A stretch of 64,000 bases of DNA from Zonotrichia leucophrys gambelii (lineage: Eukaryota > Chordata > Aves > Passeriformes > Passerellidae), in contig NC_088178.1 of the NCBI RefSeq assembly GCF_028769735.1, positions 744,001 through 808,000 of the forward strand. Direction: 5' to 3'. Below the pieces are notes generated by a model. The model saw only the letters and a program-made list of their open reading frames with translations. It searched no databases and was not told the origin of the DNA. Made by a program: the position numbers and the translations under genes. Positions within the stretch are counted from its first letter, which is position 1, and each line of letters opens with the position of its first letter. Shown here piece by piece: positions 30,701 through 45,700 of this stretch.

Positions 30701-33700
30701 ACCTCCTCAGTCACTTGAGGGGCTCAGACATGCAGTAATTGCCAGGTCCATCTCTGCAAGTGGAGGGGAAGGTAAATGCTGCTCTGCTCCTGGGGCACTC
30801 ACTGAGAGTGCAAGTGTTGATAACTCCAGGCTTCAGACCAAGACAGAAGCCAGACACCACGTCTGCTGTCAGGGAGGGCTGGAAAGCAGGGCTGCAGCTT
30901 TGCTCTGACCTTCCTCAAGGTTACCCAGAAGGGAGGCATCAAGTTCTTGGGAGGAAACCACACAAGCCAATTTTTCTCTAGCTTCTCATCACACCCAGGA
31001 GCAACACTCCCATCCTAGGAATACCAGTACTGGGAACTTTGCCTGAGGGATTGGGTCACATAGCTTCTACCACTCTGTCAGCAGTTTGTAAACAGTTTGA
31101 AGTGAAACTCACACAAGGAAACTTTCTTCTACTATTTTTATCCTGTGGGCAGACCAACAAGAAGAATTAGGACTAGCAGAAGCTGTACCACCAAAGGAGG
31201 AAGATTGACACTGTGGGACTCAATCTCACTGCTACTGGTGGCAAATGCAAATCACTGAGAAATGAGTCAGCTCAGCCTGTAGAAACCCTTTGTCACTGGC
31301 AGGTTCCAGGACCCCCAGACACGTGGAGATGTCTTGGGGAGCAATGCCAGAGTTCAGCATGCAGGAGGACGTGTGTGTAGGAGGCTCTGCTGCTCAGTGT
31401 CACCCATGAGCCAGGAGAGCCCTATCCTGTCCCACTGAGATGGGACCTGTGAGGGCACTGATGGGTCTGAACCAGGTGAATTCCCACCTCAGCCTTCCTC
31501 CCCTTGGCATCCATCTCCTACAGCAACTGCTCTGCAAGAAGAACAAGAATCTGCTTTCTCTGGAACGTAAGTGCATGGATCATTTCCCTCCCTCTAACCA
31601 CAACACCAGCTGCAGCACCCACAAAACAACAGACATCCCCTTAAATCCTCTGAAACACCCCATTTCCTACCTGGTTTCTTCAGTGGCCATGTAAAAAACA
31701 TCATCTGGTGCATCAATCCAGTTCATCCTCCTCCTTTTCACCGGAGGCATGGATCCACCACGAATTAATCGGACTTTTGTTGGGTATGATTTCCCATTGA
31801 GCAGCAAGTTTCGGCTTGGTCCCTAACGTGATACATAAAACAGCACAGTTATGGCCTGCAACAAACCTGCAGCAACGTGTGCTAAGCACGCAACGGAAAA
31901 GAGAATTCAAGTTTTTGTATGGCTTGCTGAGAGTTTAAGGTAAATACCTCCCCCTGTGGCCCAAGACTGAACACAGAGTTCACACATAAGCAATTGTTCA
32001 CAAGCAGAACAAGTCAGGCGCCTTCGATATGCAATAGGACAGCAATACTTCAGCGACAGGACAAATAATAAATGGGAGGCATTACCAATAATTTGTGCCT
32101 TGTGTCTGAAAGATGACATCAAGTTCAAAAGATTGAGCATCAGACTCAGATTTCAGCTACTACCATAAATCTAGAGCAATTCTATTGATTTCAGGGAAGG
32201 AAATTAGCTACAGAGCAAATCAAATACAAGAATCAGAATTTAGAGTTATTCTGCAGTACCAAACTTACCCATGTCCTTTTTGTTCTAGGGAGGTCAATAT
32301 TTAATAAGGATAGTATAGAATTAAATATGTTGTTGAAAACAAATGTAGTACTACAAAGCTTAGCAGCTTTCATGATAAAAACCCTGTTAGTATTGAACAC
32401 CACAGACTTCCCATAACAACACATTTGCTTTGCAAATCAACACAGGCATCATTTTCCAGACTCACAGTAAGCCCCTTACACTCAGCTGGAAAAACATGAG
32501 CTGTTATTAAGAGAGGTGCAGATGAAAGGGAGCAAAGTGTTAAGCTTCTCAAATGCAGCTGTCCTTGATCACTGAAGTCCAGTGCTGCTGCCCCTCTTCC
32601 TGCTGATCAGCACACTGAGAAATCCCACTGAAATCAGTAACACTGAGCAGCTGGGAAAGATGCAAAATGAAGGCCCAGAAAATTTGATATGCATGAATTA
32701 AAGCTGGTCAGAAAACACCCTGGCATAAACTCAATTGTGGTATTTCACAGGCCATCTCCCCAGATGCACCAAGGCTTCCCCTTCTGCCCATGGAGTGGGA
32801 AACTGAGTGTGTGTGAGGGATGTCTGCCCTGGGAGACCCACCTCGAAAGGAATGGTGTGGACATGTTCAAATCCTTTAGTGCCAGGTCATTGCAGTAACT
32901 AACTGAATTTTAACACCTTGACTTAGAAAGGGAGGAATTCAGTCTAAAAACCAAGGGGAGAAACCCAACAAACCCCTGTGTCTATCTCATTTTGTATCTC
33001 AGCAGAAAACAAAATGATAATGACTTATTTTTTGACCAGCCTTAATCAACTGCTCTACAGCAAGATCTGCTTCCTGTAGAGCATCAGGGCTTTAGAGCTA
33101 AACAAACCAACCTCCCACCTTTTAAAACTCTAAGCTCTTGAAAACTGTTGCACACAAGTGCAATAAGAATTTAATTTCTTAGTTGCCCAGCTCCATATTA
33201 TACAAGACAGCTTCAGCACCACTGCAGACCACTGAAACACTTCAACAATTGCTTTTAGATTTGACATTTGTTAAGCAAAAGGTTTCAAATAAAAGCTTTT
33301 CTGATGGCTTTATTTTACCCCCTCCTGGTTTCTCCAAGAAAATCCATTCATTAAGGTTGCAAAGCATATTTTCTCCACATATGCAAGATACACAGGAAAA
33401 CAACTCCAGAAAAAGTTACTGGAAATACCTAGAAAGGGCATCCCTGTGCTTCCAGGCTGCCCTTTCTCTGCCTACATGGTGAAATCTATTTCAAATGATA
33501 TATCCTAAACGAGGACCTTTAATTTTTCATTCCCACTTGATTGGGCAACATGGAATCAAGGCAGTTCTGGGAGTTTCACACTAAAACACCTAAAAAGTAT
33601 GAAGTCATCAGAGATTTCTCCCTCTGCTCTCAGCTGGTTTATTCAGCAGACACAAACAAGTAGCCAGTCTTCTCAGTGGCACGGAATGAAGCTGAATTGA

Positions 33701-36700
33701 TGGAGGAGTACAATTTACCCCTTCAGATGGAGGAACAGACCAAAGGAATGCTCTGTCATCCCAGGCAGCCTGGCACACCCACGTTCTGGCCTCCCCTCAG
33801 GCCAGTGCTCACCTCCCCAGACGCTGTCAGGTTGAACAAAGCCTGTGACCACTGTGCAGTGACCATTTTGGGGGGGAAAACGTGTGCTTGAAGTTGTTTC
33901 CCATAAGCCACGTGCAAGGGGGGAAAGGGATGCACAGCCTTTGCACTGGCCCCTTCACAATTTAGTGAGAAAGCATTCTGCCAGACACATATCAATCAGA
34001 CTGGCTATTTGCTTCTGTCCTTTGATTAAACTCAGCACAACAGATGAAAGGCTACAAATATTTTTTACTCAAAAAAAAAAATAAAGAATGTAAAATACAA
34101 GCATTCTCAGCAGGTAACTTGCACACCAACTTGCTAAAAAAATGTAAAAAGAAACTGTTTTCCAAACAAACCCTTCCATCATTTAAACTTTTCTCCTTCA
34201 GGGAAACACATTCCACCTAGAAACACATCCCAGAACTTTGCTGGAAGCAGCCACTCAGTTTCTGCATGAGCAGAAACAACATGCTCTGTTCAAAACAGGA
34301 TCTCATTTATAGATATAAAGGTAGATAGATTTGAGGTTTAAATTGTATTTAACCACTAAGATGATTTAGATGCCCCAAAACAATATTTTTTCCCTTTTCA
34401 GTGAATTGGGAATTATGACCAGCTGCAAACAGCAAAGGTGGAAGTGAAGCACTACGGTTTAATGGGGTGTTCTATCTACTGTGGGTTAATAATTCTTCTT
34501 TTCCCTGTTTTGGTTAAATGAACATTCTCTTACCATTTGTCTGGTTTGTCCGTGGTTAGGCAGACCTAACAAACAGGAAAGAGAATAGAGCTGGTAAGAC
34601 CATTGCTTTTCCAAGACAGAAAAAAGTACAAAATCAAAACACACGCAGCTATGATTACAACTGTGTTGTTTTGCTCAGCTAGAGCTGCCTACTGAACTGA
34701 CTCTGCCCTCCTAGGAAGGTGACTGGGAAAAGCTCCCTTGGCAACGTGGTTTGAAGAGCAGAGGCCCCAAGTCACAAACACGTTCCACTTGCCCAGTCCC
34801 TTCTCCATGCACTCAAACCCTGCTTCCCACTAGCACTAGAAGCACACCTCCCTTTCAGACCCCAGCCTTGCTGTGCATCTGGGGAAAAATCTGACACTCT
34901 CCTTCGCTCTGACGTCAAGGAGGAGAAAGTGGAAGGCATTATTCACTGTCAAGGCAGCAACAAACAGAATCTTCCTTATCCTCCTTGGGTCCCCTGGGAA
35001 CTGCTCAGCTCCGACGTCAGCTACAGGCTGGTAGCAAACAGAGCGGATGTGCTGAACCTGCCACGAGCAAACACCTCCTGAGGCACAGAGCACAGCCACT
35101 GAGCTCTGCCAGAGCCCTCTGCCAGCACACACAGCACCAGGGGCTTGGCTGGGCTCTCAGGCACCCCTCACACTGCCCCCAGCTGCACAGGAGCCTGCAG
35201 GGATCTCAGGGAAAGGCCTGTGCTGTCAGGCAGCGCAGCCTGGCACAGAATGGACTGGGAGACCCAGCACTGTTGGCTTTTACAAGATGCACATCCCCAG
35301 AAAACACCACTGCATCACCATCTGTGCACCAAACCACCTTCCTCAGCCCCTTCTGGCTGAGAACCAAAACGTCAGTGCAGCAAATCCAACAGGTCCTACA
35401 GGACAGGCATCAGCAAATGCTATTGCTGTCTGCAAAAGGTCTCAGTATGAATCCTCCTTTCACATTCAGATGATCTTTGAATCTTCCCATTGATAGAGAG
35501 TTAGCTGGGATTAAAAACTTTTTAAAGAAACCAGCAAGAATGAACTTTCACAGTTCATGGTCTGTATTCCAGCAGGTTCCTGGAAGTTCTCATTGGTAAA
35601 ACTGTTCTTGCATCAAGTGTGACACAGGAAACACAGGGCACAGTAGTGTCAGGAGCAAGGAGGGTGAAGCAGGGGACATTTTCCTGAGCATTGAGTATAT
35701 CACAATATACCACACTAGAATCATCAGTTTATATCAAGTGTATTTTCCATCCTGTGTAGATGTTAAACTGTTGGCTGCTTCAAATGGGAAGACACATGGT
35801 TTCAGCTCTTGCTGCATTTTTGTGCCTAAGTATCCACAGAGATGAAGAAACAGCTGCCAAAAATATCCCCAGCAAGCCTGCAGGACAGATGTACCAGGCA
35901 CCAGTAAGAAGGCCAGTAACAACCTTTGGATGTTGACAAAGGCAGTGCAGGCACCAGATAATCAATTGTTTTTACATGGGAGCAAGCACAGCATCCAAAC
36001 CACAGCTGTGAGCAGCTGTTTGGGATGGATGGATGGATGGACAAAGGGCTCCATGGATGCTGGGAAACAGCACAGCCAGCAGGATGCAGCCAGAATCTGT
36101 CAGCCTCAGAGCTAAGCTCCAGCACTTGTTACTCTCCTCCCCCTTCCATAACTGAGAGATTATGTTTTCTCCATTCACAGAAACCCTGAGATGTAAATCA
36201 ACTGATGCTAGTCCTTGGATTGAAGCCACATATTTTCTTTCAACCACACTCCAGATCAGTTCTTTTCTTGTAGTAAGAACATCCCTGATGCCAGAAGAGA
36301 CTGTCCTGATATGTGGCTGCTGCTGCACTGACTATTGCTGGGTGTACAACAGCCAGTACACAGTGCTACTTCCAAGCACCAGAATTAAACCAGAATATTC
36401 CACGGTGAGAAGCTGAGGGATGCAAACTGAACAAAGGCTGAGCTTCAGGGCCCTCAAGCAGCACAGAAGCAGTGCTAACAGCAGGAACACAGCTCCCTCC
36501 CAAACTGCCATTTCTGGGATAAAGCTGCCCATGACAACTTTTTGCTGCAATAAAATAGGACACAAAACAAAGCTACAGCTTCAATGCAATTTATACCCTT
36601 GCTTTCACAGCAATAAGGTATCAATTAGCATATTAAAATTGGTGAATTAATCCATGAATTTTCACTTTAGTCACACTTCAATAACTGGAGACTCAAAGAA

Positions 36701-39700
36701 TGAAAACAGGCACTAAAATGACCTTATTCAGTTTGCAATTAAAAATAATATCACAGTAAGAGCATATGCAGCCAAGGCACTGCTATTAATGAGCAACCTC
36801 CATGCACAATCACCACCAAAGAGAGGCACAGAGACAGCACATCTGTAACCCATTGTGGAACTGCTGGCAAGTCAACAGGATGCATCTGCCCTGGAAACAA
36901 TGGATTTTCACCCAAAAGCTTTTGGTGGCTTCTGTGTGAGAGAGGAAGCCTGGGAGACAGGCACCTCTAAAAACTAAACCAAACCTGTGTCTGTGGGTGA
37001 GTGGTGGCACAGGCAGAGAACTCACCGTGCCAGACTCACACCTGCCCCACGTGCCTGCTCCACTTTCACAGAGGAAGATTTGAGAGATGTCTCTCCATGC
37101 ATCCACAAGCAGGTTAAAAATAAGATAGTGTAAGATTTTAAATCAGGAGCAAAATATAACAGTTCTGGCAGCTCCTCTCCAGGAAAAAAAAAAAATCTGA
37201 CTATACTTTATGGAGGAAGGTCTAGAGAAGACACAGGGTAGAAAATGTCATTATTCCTTCTGATGAGATCTAAGGTCCAACTGCTTGAATTTACACAGCT
37301 CCACATCAGCATCAACACTGACCTCCTCCAAATGTCAAAAAACACACAAAGAACAAAAGGAAGTGTTTTCAGGATTCACCATACTTCTAAAACCACAAAG
37401 TGTAAAGGTATACAGTGATAAATCTAAGCAGGTCTTCCACTCTTTTGCAGCCAAACAAATTGAAATATACTCTCAAAACTCCAGACTAAATGTTAGGGGT
37501 AGCACTGAAAAGAACCCAAAGCTGTAGAAAATCTCTTGCCATCCAATTCTTCCTGCCAGTCTCCTCTATACACTGAAATAACAAAGTCAATTGAAGCTAC
37601 AGCTGCAGAGAATCATAAATGTCCTTTGCCACAGCCGATTGTGCACCTCCCTGACATGGCAATGAAACAGCTGATCACTGCAGAGATGAACTGGCACCCT
37701 CAGGGCAGGGCTGCTCCCCACAGCTCAGTGCCAAGGCCCTCAGAACTGCTCCTCAAGCTAAGCACAGTCAGAGATTTGGGATGAAAACCAGTCCAGCAGG
37801 TTACTATGCCCCAATGATCCCTTCATTCCTGAAGTACCAAAGCTGCAGGTGAACAGACTTTGTCCCAAAGAAATGCAGGTGGGGAAGGACTGCAGTCAAA
37901 CAGCAACACAACTCTGTTACTGCTGCTACTTGGCAGCTTTGTGCTGTCTTTTGAGGACAAGATAACCACCTCTCAGTCAAACAACCTGTTCCAACAATCT
38001 CATGTCATTTGCATCTCATGGTTTAGGATTTGTTAAAAAAATAATTTGAATGAGAGAATGCCTAAACCTCCAGCAGCAACTACAGCACTGCCCCAAGAGC
38101 ACGCTGTGGGAGTAGGGGACAGCTGGCACTCAAAACCACAAGAGAGCAAAGGAGAATCTCATTTCCCAATGGAAAGCAACCCAGCACATCTGGTCCCACT
38201 GGATGCCTGACTCTAGACATGCTCTTTGCTGCTCCAGTCCCATCCTCTGAGACCCAGCACCTCGATGGCACAATCCCAAAGTTACCCCCACTGCTCACAT
38301 TCTGCCTGTTGTGCCAGCACCACACAACACACAGCTGCCATGTGGAGAAGCAGGAGAGCCAGAGCCCTCAGCAGTGAGCCAGTGCAGGCTGGAGCACAGG
38401 GAGATTCCCATGAAGTTACCACAGCAGCCTTCAAGAAGCTGCTGAAGCATGGAGAACTTTCTGCTTGGTCAGAAAGCAGCCAGTGCTTTTCCACACCTGA
38501 ACATACACCTGCTGCTGGGGACTCACAGCCCATTTCAGTCTGACACAAGTCTGCACACAACTGACCTTGTGCCAAGGAGGAAGATAGCCCAGCTTCCAGC
38601 CTGGACACAGGGCAGAGTTATAAACTTGTGTTTACTCAGTTACTGACTCCAATCTTCTGCACATCCACCACACACAAAAATTGTTTCATCAAGCAATTAG
38701 TCACAGATGGCATTTGGTTTCTACTTTGTTTACCCACAAGAAGTATCATGCAGAACATGTAATATGCACTAAGACTCAGAAGCACATCTTCAATCACAAC
38801 AAATGCAGAGAATTTCACAACCAGTGACTTCACAATTGCTTTCTAAAATTCATATAACTCTTCATGTGCATTTTCCTTTTCCAAAGTAATCCTCCTCCCG
38901 GGACTCCATCCTTCTCAGCACTAACAAAAACATCAACAGCACCACATTTGTGAGTAAGCTAGAGAAAAATATAAAAATTCATGCATGAACAAGGATTTCA
39001 CTTCCAAGTTACTGGTTCACTCGAGGCAGTCTCAGTGTGTTGACATACACACACACACATTTTTGCCAGCTTGCAAGAACACTTCAGCACCCCTACCTCT
39101 CTTAAAACTACCAGGAGTATTTTACCACTGTGAGTGTCCACCAACAACCAGAGGCTACAAACTTTCAGAAATGTAAGTGCCACAAGCAGAACAGAGCATA
39201 AGTTGTGCCAAACACCACCTAGACTTAACATTTTCTTAAGATTCTGTTGTAAATAAAAACAATGTTAAAATTGCAATTTACTTACCTAAGTAAGTTCCTA
39301 CCAAGATTGGCAAAGGAAAAGGAAAGAAAAGATTTAAAGTTAAAAAAGGGAAAGATTCAAGCAGCTCAGAATACAGTAGCTCAGCCCCATGCAACCAATA
39401 GAGATACACAGACTGGTTTGGCTGTAATGAAACACAGAAGTGATCACAGTTCTCTGTTGGACAGATAAAACCAAAACAACATTCAACACACAGCAACTCC
39501 AAATGAGAGATTTTGCAAAGAGCAGCTTTAATTTTGGATGGCTAAGTACTGGTCTGTACCCAGCTCCTTCCACCAAGCCCTGCACATGAACATCCCTGGA
39601 TTTTGACAGCACTTCCTAAAATGCTTGGTCCAGCAGGTCACAGTCACTTGCTGCAAGCACAGCCCCTCCCAGATGATGTGTCTGCTCATGCAAGGCTGCA

Positions 39701-42700
39701 CCTCCTGCTGCAAGCACCTCAGGAACCCTCTAATGCTTCCTGAACAGTGGCATCCAACTGCAGAGAGCCAGCAGCTCTCCTTGGATAAGCACAGTGAGAA
39801 GGGAGAGCTGCTCTCTGTCTCAGGCTTGACTCAATCAATACTGTCCACTCACATTCCAAAAACAGCATCATGGTGGATTCTGCCTGGCTGTAACACACCA
39901 AGTGGTTAAAAAAAGAGGAGACAAAACTATGCCCCTCTCTGCTTTAGGATTTGCTGATCCAAGCTATCTAATCTAGAAAGCACTGAATTACTCACAGTTC
40001 TTAGCATCAGGAGTATTTTACATCATATACAATATACATATATGTGTGTGTGCATGTATTAGATATATATATATATATATATATTAATGATATGTGTCAC
40101 ACATTCCACTCAATTACAAATTCAAGCTTTGTGCTATCCAGGGCACTTGCAAATCTGCCCTTGCTCTGTTATACATTAATTTCCTCTCACATTAATTACA
40201 CCTGCTCTCTACCATTGCCTGGGGATATGCACTCTCCTCTCAATCAACATTTGCATCTTACTCCATGCCATCACTACTAAACAAAATAATTTTCACTAGC
40301 TGATCCACAGAGCATGATGCCCATCTGCTGATTTTATTTTCAGATCTTTCTTCACAACACCAAAAGAACCTAATCAGAATATCAAGGCTAAACTGAAGGC
40401 AAGTGAAAATTGTTTCACTTAGCATCTGAATAAAAAATCCCATATGAAATCCTCAAAAATAATCATTACTTTAGGCAAATCTTAAAGGGAGAAGGTTGCA
40501 CAGGCACATGGCTCTTGGGGTCTCCAAAAAGCAGTTCAAGCAACCTGACATTCTTCCCAGCTGTGCTGCAGCTGGCACTGAACATTTGCTCTCTTGTCAC
40601 TGGTCAGCATTACTGGGGGCTGGATTCCAACAGGTGAAGCCAGGCCTTTTCCCCAGCACCCCACCATTTTTAAAGGATTTGCCATTTACAGTAATTCCTG
40701 GATGGGCATGTTTCCACTGGCTGGTTATCCCTCAGTTTTTAGAAGGACAGCTGGGGTCACTGGTGATAAAGGCAGGATTTTAATGCAACTTATGCATACA
40801 GGTAAGTCCACATTTTCTGCAAGTCTAAGTCAGAAAAAACCATATATATATATATATGTATGTGTGTGTATAAAATATTGAGATAGTTCTGGTCCCCTAC
40901 ATAGCTGATGTTAGACAACTTCCCTATCCTTCCACCTTGACAGCTGCTTTTGTTCAAGAACAGTTCTTCCTTCCCCTGCCACCCTCATCTCTTGATAACT
41001 GAGCTAAGGCCATGCCAGGCTGGTGAATGCTTCCACTTTTGGTCCATTCACTTTTCCCAAAAAGGATGTGAGAAACAATGAACCAGAACATGTTAAATTA
41101 GATTGACATTCCATTTGGGTTTAGAAATCCCCAGCAGCAGAAGCAAGGTATTCCAACAGTTAATTAACCTCACTCAAAAACCTGCAGCTTTTTTCCAGCC
41201 AAAGTCCCCAACTGTACCTTCTGGCTACTGCAGCTTGTTATTCCACTCCCAGCTACACTGAAAGCCCCCTATTATTAGACTTCTGCTGTTCCTGTCAGCA
41301 CAGACAAGCATCTACAACTTCCACTTTGACAGAAGCATTTCCCATTATACTGAGTGTTTTCCAGTCCCTTCCCTGTTTTCATGGCTCTTGTATAAACCCT
41401 CTCCAGTTTTCAGCATTCGATCCACCACCATGTTATCAATGCAAGTTTGTTGCTGGGAAAAGCCTTCCCTTTATTGCAGCTACTCATTCATGTTCTCCCT
41501 CTTTCTGCCAATTTTAGGAGTGCATGTGATGACCCTGAAAAACAATTTTGATTAGATGAAAGCCAGCATGGTGTAAAAGAGAGGGGAGAAAAATAAAAAT
41601 CCAACAATGCTCTCTCCCTTCCCCCAGCAGGAATTTGCATAGCCAAGTACCACACAGATCCCACACAATCAAGTAAACAGGTTCCTGCACACAAAACATC
41701 CTCTCTCTCTCTCCCCAGAGGAAGTTTCATGGCAAACACTGTCAGTTGAGCTCCAGAACACTACTGAAAAAGCAATAAACTACTGATTTTTTAACATCTC
41801 ACTCTATTTGACAGCTTATGAGACTCCATGTACTTTTCATGTTCCAAAAATAGGATTCTGTAGCAATTTGGCCATGCTAAGTTAATGTTGAAGGAGAGCT
41901 GGGAAGTGTACTGTATGCCTAATGATGCCTCCAACATGATTTAAAGAGGAGGAAAACAAAATAGATGAAAGAAAGAACTACAATCTTCTTGTAAAATAAA
42001 GTGGAAGCAGTGAGAACATGACATTAAGACTATTTTCCTGTTCTTGGAATTCAGGCACTGGTCAAAATTCAAAATGCCTGGCCAGATAAATCATATTCAG
42101 AGCTTGAAGAAGTGTGGGTTTCAAGGGCTAAGCAGAGATGAGTCAGAAAAACAAAAGTTACAATTACTTAGCTGGAACTACAGTAGCAAGAGAAAAAAAA
42201 AATAAACAAACAGAATTCCAAAGGAAAAATGTGAACTAACTCCTTGAAGTTCAGCAATTGTAGTGTATAAAAATGTACCTTAATGCTTTACACTATACAG
42301 ACACAAGCTGCCACCTGGCTCTTTCCTGCAAATAAACCTCTTGATTATATTCTGCTTTACACCCTGGCCTTGAGGAAAGCCTTACAAAACCATCATGCCA
42401 TAATTTCATAAGTGTTCAGGCTTCTCCCCTGTGTTTGGAGGTGATGGCCCAGCACCATGAGCCTTTTATCACCAGCACAGAGACTCCAGCTCAAGCAGAC
42501 CATAAAAGATGCCACTGTCCCCTGTCACAGACTTTGGCACAGTGACCTGTCCAAACCCTGAGGTGTCTCCCAGGTGCCACCAATGCAGCACATCAGCAGG
42601 AAGCAGAAAAAGCCCTGGATAACAGATACAATTTGGCACTAGGTTAACATTTCTTTGGAAACTATTTAAACACAGGTGGACAAAGTGTCTGCCTGCACCT

Positions 42701-45700
42701 AAAGTTGCACAGAAAGAATTTCAGCCTCTCTGTGCAGACATCTTAACACCATCTTTTTTTTTTTTTTGCAGTACACACCCCTACAGTGACCTAAACTAGT
42801 CAGTATGTCAAGAGGAGATGAGAAACATGAAAATAACACCCTCCATTTCCCATAATATCTAGGTAAATGCAGAACCTGACCAATTATAACAAGTCAGGCT
42901 TATTCTCAATATTTTTCTACTATTATAGGTCAACTATAATCCAAGAATCAATTATTCTGAATAGATGGGTTTATTTCAATCCTTTTATACTCACTCACTG
43001 GCTCCTAAATTGTGGCCACAAGGCTTCATCACTCTCACTGCCATTCACTTCTTCTTCAGGGCAGGTCCAACTGGTGCCCTTCCTGCCAGCAGCCCCCCAG
43101 CCTACTAAACCTGGATGACTCCATCCAAAACCAAGGAGAAGCCTCAGTGCCACAATCCCAGTCCTTCCATGGCACAAGAAACCAGTTGTATCCACACCCA
43201 CAACCAGCAAGGTTTGCCAGTTCACACACAAGGCAGCTGGGAACCAACACACCAACTGGCACCAGGACAGAAAGAGATCACCAAACTTCCACCATCTGCT
43301 TCCCTGTGCCCAGCAGATCTTGATCCAAGTTCTTTAAATGTTGTTTCCTTGCAGGTGGAACCCTTCCCTCTCAGTCCTGGCAAAGCTTCCAGCAATCCAG
43401 GCTCTCAGGAAAGATTACAGATGCAAAACTGCAGCGTGGCAAACATTTTCCATTCACAAATAAATCTCAGCCAACAGGTTTAAGCTGAACAGCTCACAAG
43501 AATATCCAGTTAACACCCACTAAACAGATTCTGGGAGTGAACTGGATTCTGCTACCTTGCAGTTACAGGAACAAGTACTCCAGCAAGTATTTCAGTGGCT
43601 GGCTGAGAACAGACCCAACAGGAAGAGCAGCAGGTGCTCAGGAAGATCCAGGCCCTGCACAGCTACACACACCTGCTTCAGAGAAACACAAACTCTGAGG
43701 AACAGGTACTTTTCCAAAAGCATCTTTGCAGATGGCTCCAGCAACAGTTCTAAGTGAATGGAGCACTAAAACAGGGATCCCCCATTTCCAGAAAATCATG
43801 TTGGGTTATCAGGTCCAGTGCTCTCTGCAGAGAGAGCCTTCCAGAGGGAAGGATCTGTTCTACCTCCTTCCTCTGGGCCACAACATCTCTGAGCTTCCCA
43901 GGTGTGTCATCTGCTGAGGAGGACATTCAGCAGGGAGCAGCAGGCCTGCCCATAAGCAGGTATTCACCAGGAGCTGTGGAAATTCTGTGAGTTACTCTGC
44001 ACCTACATCCCTCATTACTGGACAAAGCCTCTGAGGAAGCCAAACTGACCAATGCAGCAGGGTTTTGTTACTCTTCCCAAAAGACAAGTTACAAAGCACA
44101 TAAAAACTCAGCAACATGGTATCAAGGAATAAATTCCCAAGGAGAGCAAGACAGCAGTAGAACCCCTGTCATTGCTGCATTCTCCACATACACTCATATT
44201 TGCATGCATGTAAATATGGGTAACAGCCATCCACTGTCTCAGCCACAAAACAAGGATTATCATCAGGGCATGCAGTGCTGGCCAGTTCATGGCAACATGT
44301 AAGCTTTTGTGTCTGCCTGGTCACAGTGACATTTTGTGGTTGTCTGTCTCCTAAATATTCAAAATTGGTCTGTTCTGCTATATTTGGAGAAGTGACATCA
44401 TATATGTTTCCTGCATGATCACAAATGAAAGATTCTGACATCTCTTCAGTACTCAGAACAGATTAATTTTTAATCAATGGAAATTTTGAAAATCATTTTC
44501 TACTGCCTGCAGAGAACAGTCTCTAACCAGTGAGACTGTCCACTCTCACTGGAAAATACAGAGGGCTGAACTTGGGACTTGATGTAAATACTGTCTTCTA
44601 CTTCATTTGGTCCAAGCGAATTCAAAGCAGTTCAAGACATGTTTTGCTTTCTTAGAAGTCAAAAAGTGAAACAAGCCCTATTTTCAAACCAACCATCACA
44701 GCCTCCTGCAGTTTCACAGAACTGCTGGAAGACTGTTCTGTCAACTTGAGGAATTAGGAACCAATTCTCAACACAGGACTTCATGTCTTCAGTACAGTTG
44801 CACAACTTGTTGCCTGCACGTGAAAAGCCTGAAAGGTGAGCAGCAAAACCATGGGTGGAAGTGGTTACCCAAGGAACACTTAGACATCAACACAGAAGGT
44901 GCACACAGACTCATTAGCCACAAAGCACAGACAAGCCAGCAGATGAAACTAAAAATCACTCTCCTAGCATAAGCTGAGCGCAGCTTCAAGGTCTTACCCC
45001 TGCTAGGCATCAACAGGCGCTTCTTCATGTTGCCTGATAGAGCACAAGTGAACAGAAAAGAGAAAAACATCACATCAGCAACCTGAACAGCAGCAGTTTT
45101 AAAAGTTCTTCATGTTAAAACACAATCAGATATCATCAAATGTTTGTAATTATAAAAGCTACTTATAAAGTTAAAATTAAAGGTAAAATTGAGAAAGACT
45201 CGCTCCCTCCCTGCTGGAGTCACCACTACACCAACTGTTCCTTTCCCCTGTTAAGGAGAGCTACCCTCTGTGCTCTCACTCCTGTTATGACCATTTCAAG
45301 AGACCCTTTGCTCTCATCTGACAGAGGCTGCACTCTCTCTTCCCTGACACTCTCAAGCAAGAGCAGTTCTTCAGAACAGAGACCTGGAGTCCACGCCGGG
45401 AACATCCTGCTTCTATCTCCCACTTCAAACACCTTTCCCTTGCCTCCTCTTCTTGAGGAGCTGAAGGCCAAGCACAGAGGTGGCCAGTAACAGGGCCAAC
45501 AAGGGAAACCTCACTCCAAAAGGCTATCAGGGTGTTCTTCACACTACTAATTTAAAAACTGAAGGGAAGATTCTCCTTCGCTATCCCATGTGCAAGGCTG
45601 GCCAAGGCAGGCAGAGTTCCACTGGCACAGTGACTTTGTGTGCATGCACCTCCTAGGCAGTACACACCATGCCACACCCAAAAGGAGAAATGGGACAGGT

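Larger units (their letters stand above)
34566..44997 (-). other. MTA1 intron between the two micro-exons (10.4 kb)
   Basis: AT-rich, mostly unique. It contains (GGAT)n at 36023-36042, (CA)n at about 39043-39058, and AT/GT microsatellites near 40024-40096 and 40841-40870. A plus-strand T15-GCAG at 42755-42771 looks like an acceptor but is antisense to MTA1. No coding feature was recognised. Confidence 0.8.

Noticed and set aside
42755..42771. T15-GCAG resembling a strong plus-strand splice acceptor
   Set aside because: It lies antisense to MTA1 with no coding block or donor following it; a poly(T) run before AG is common by chance.
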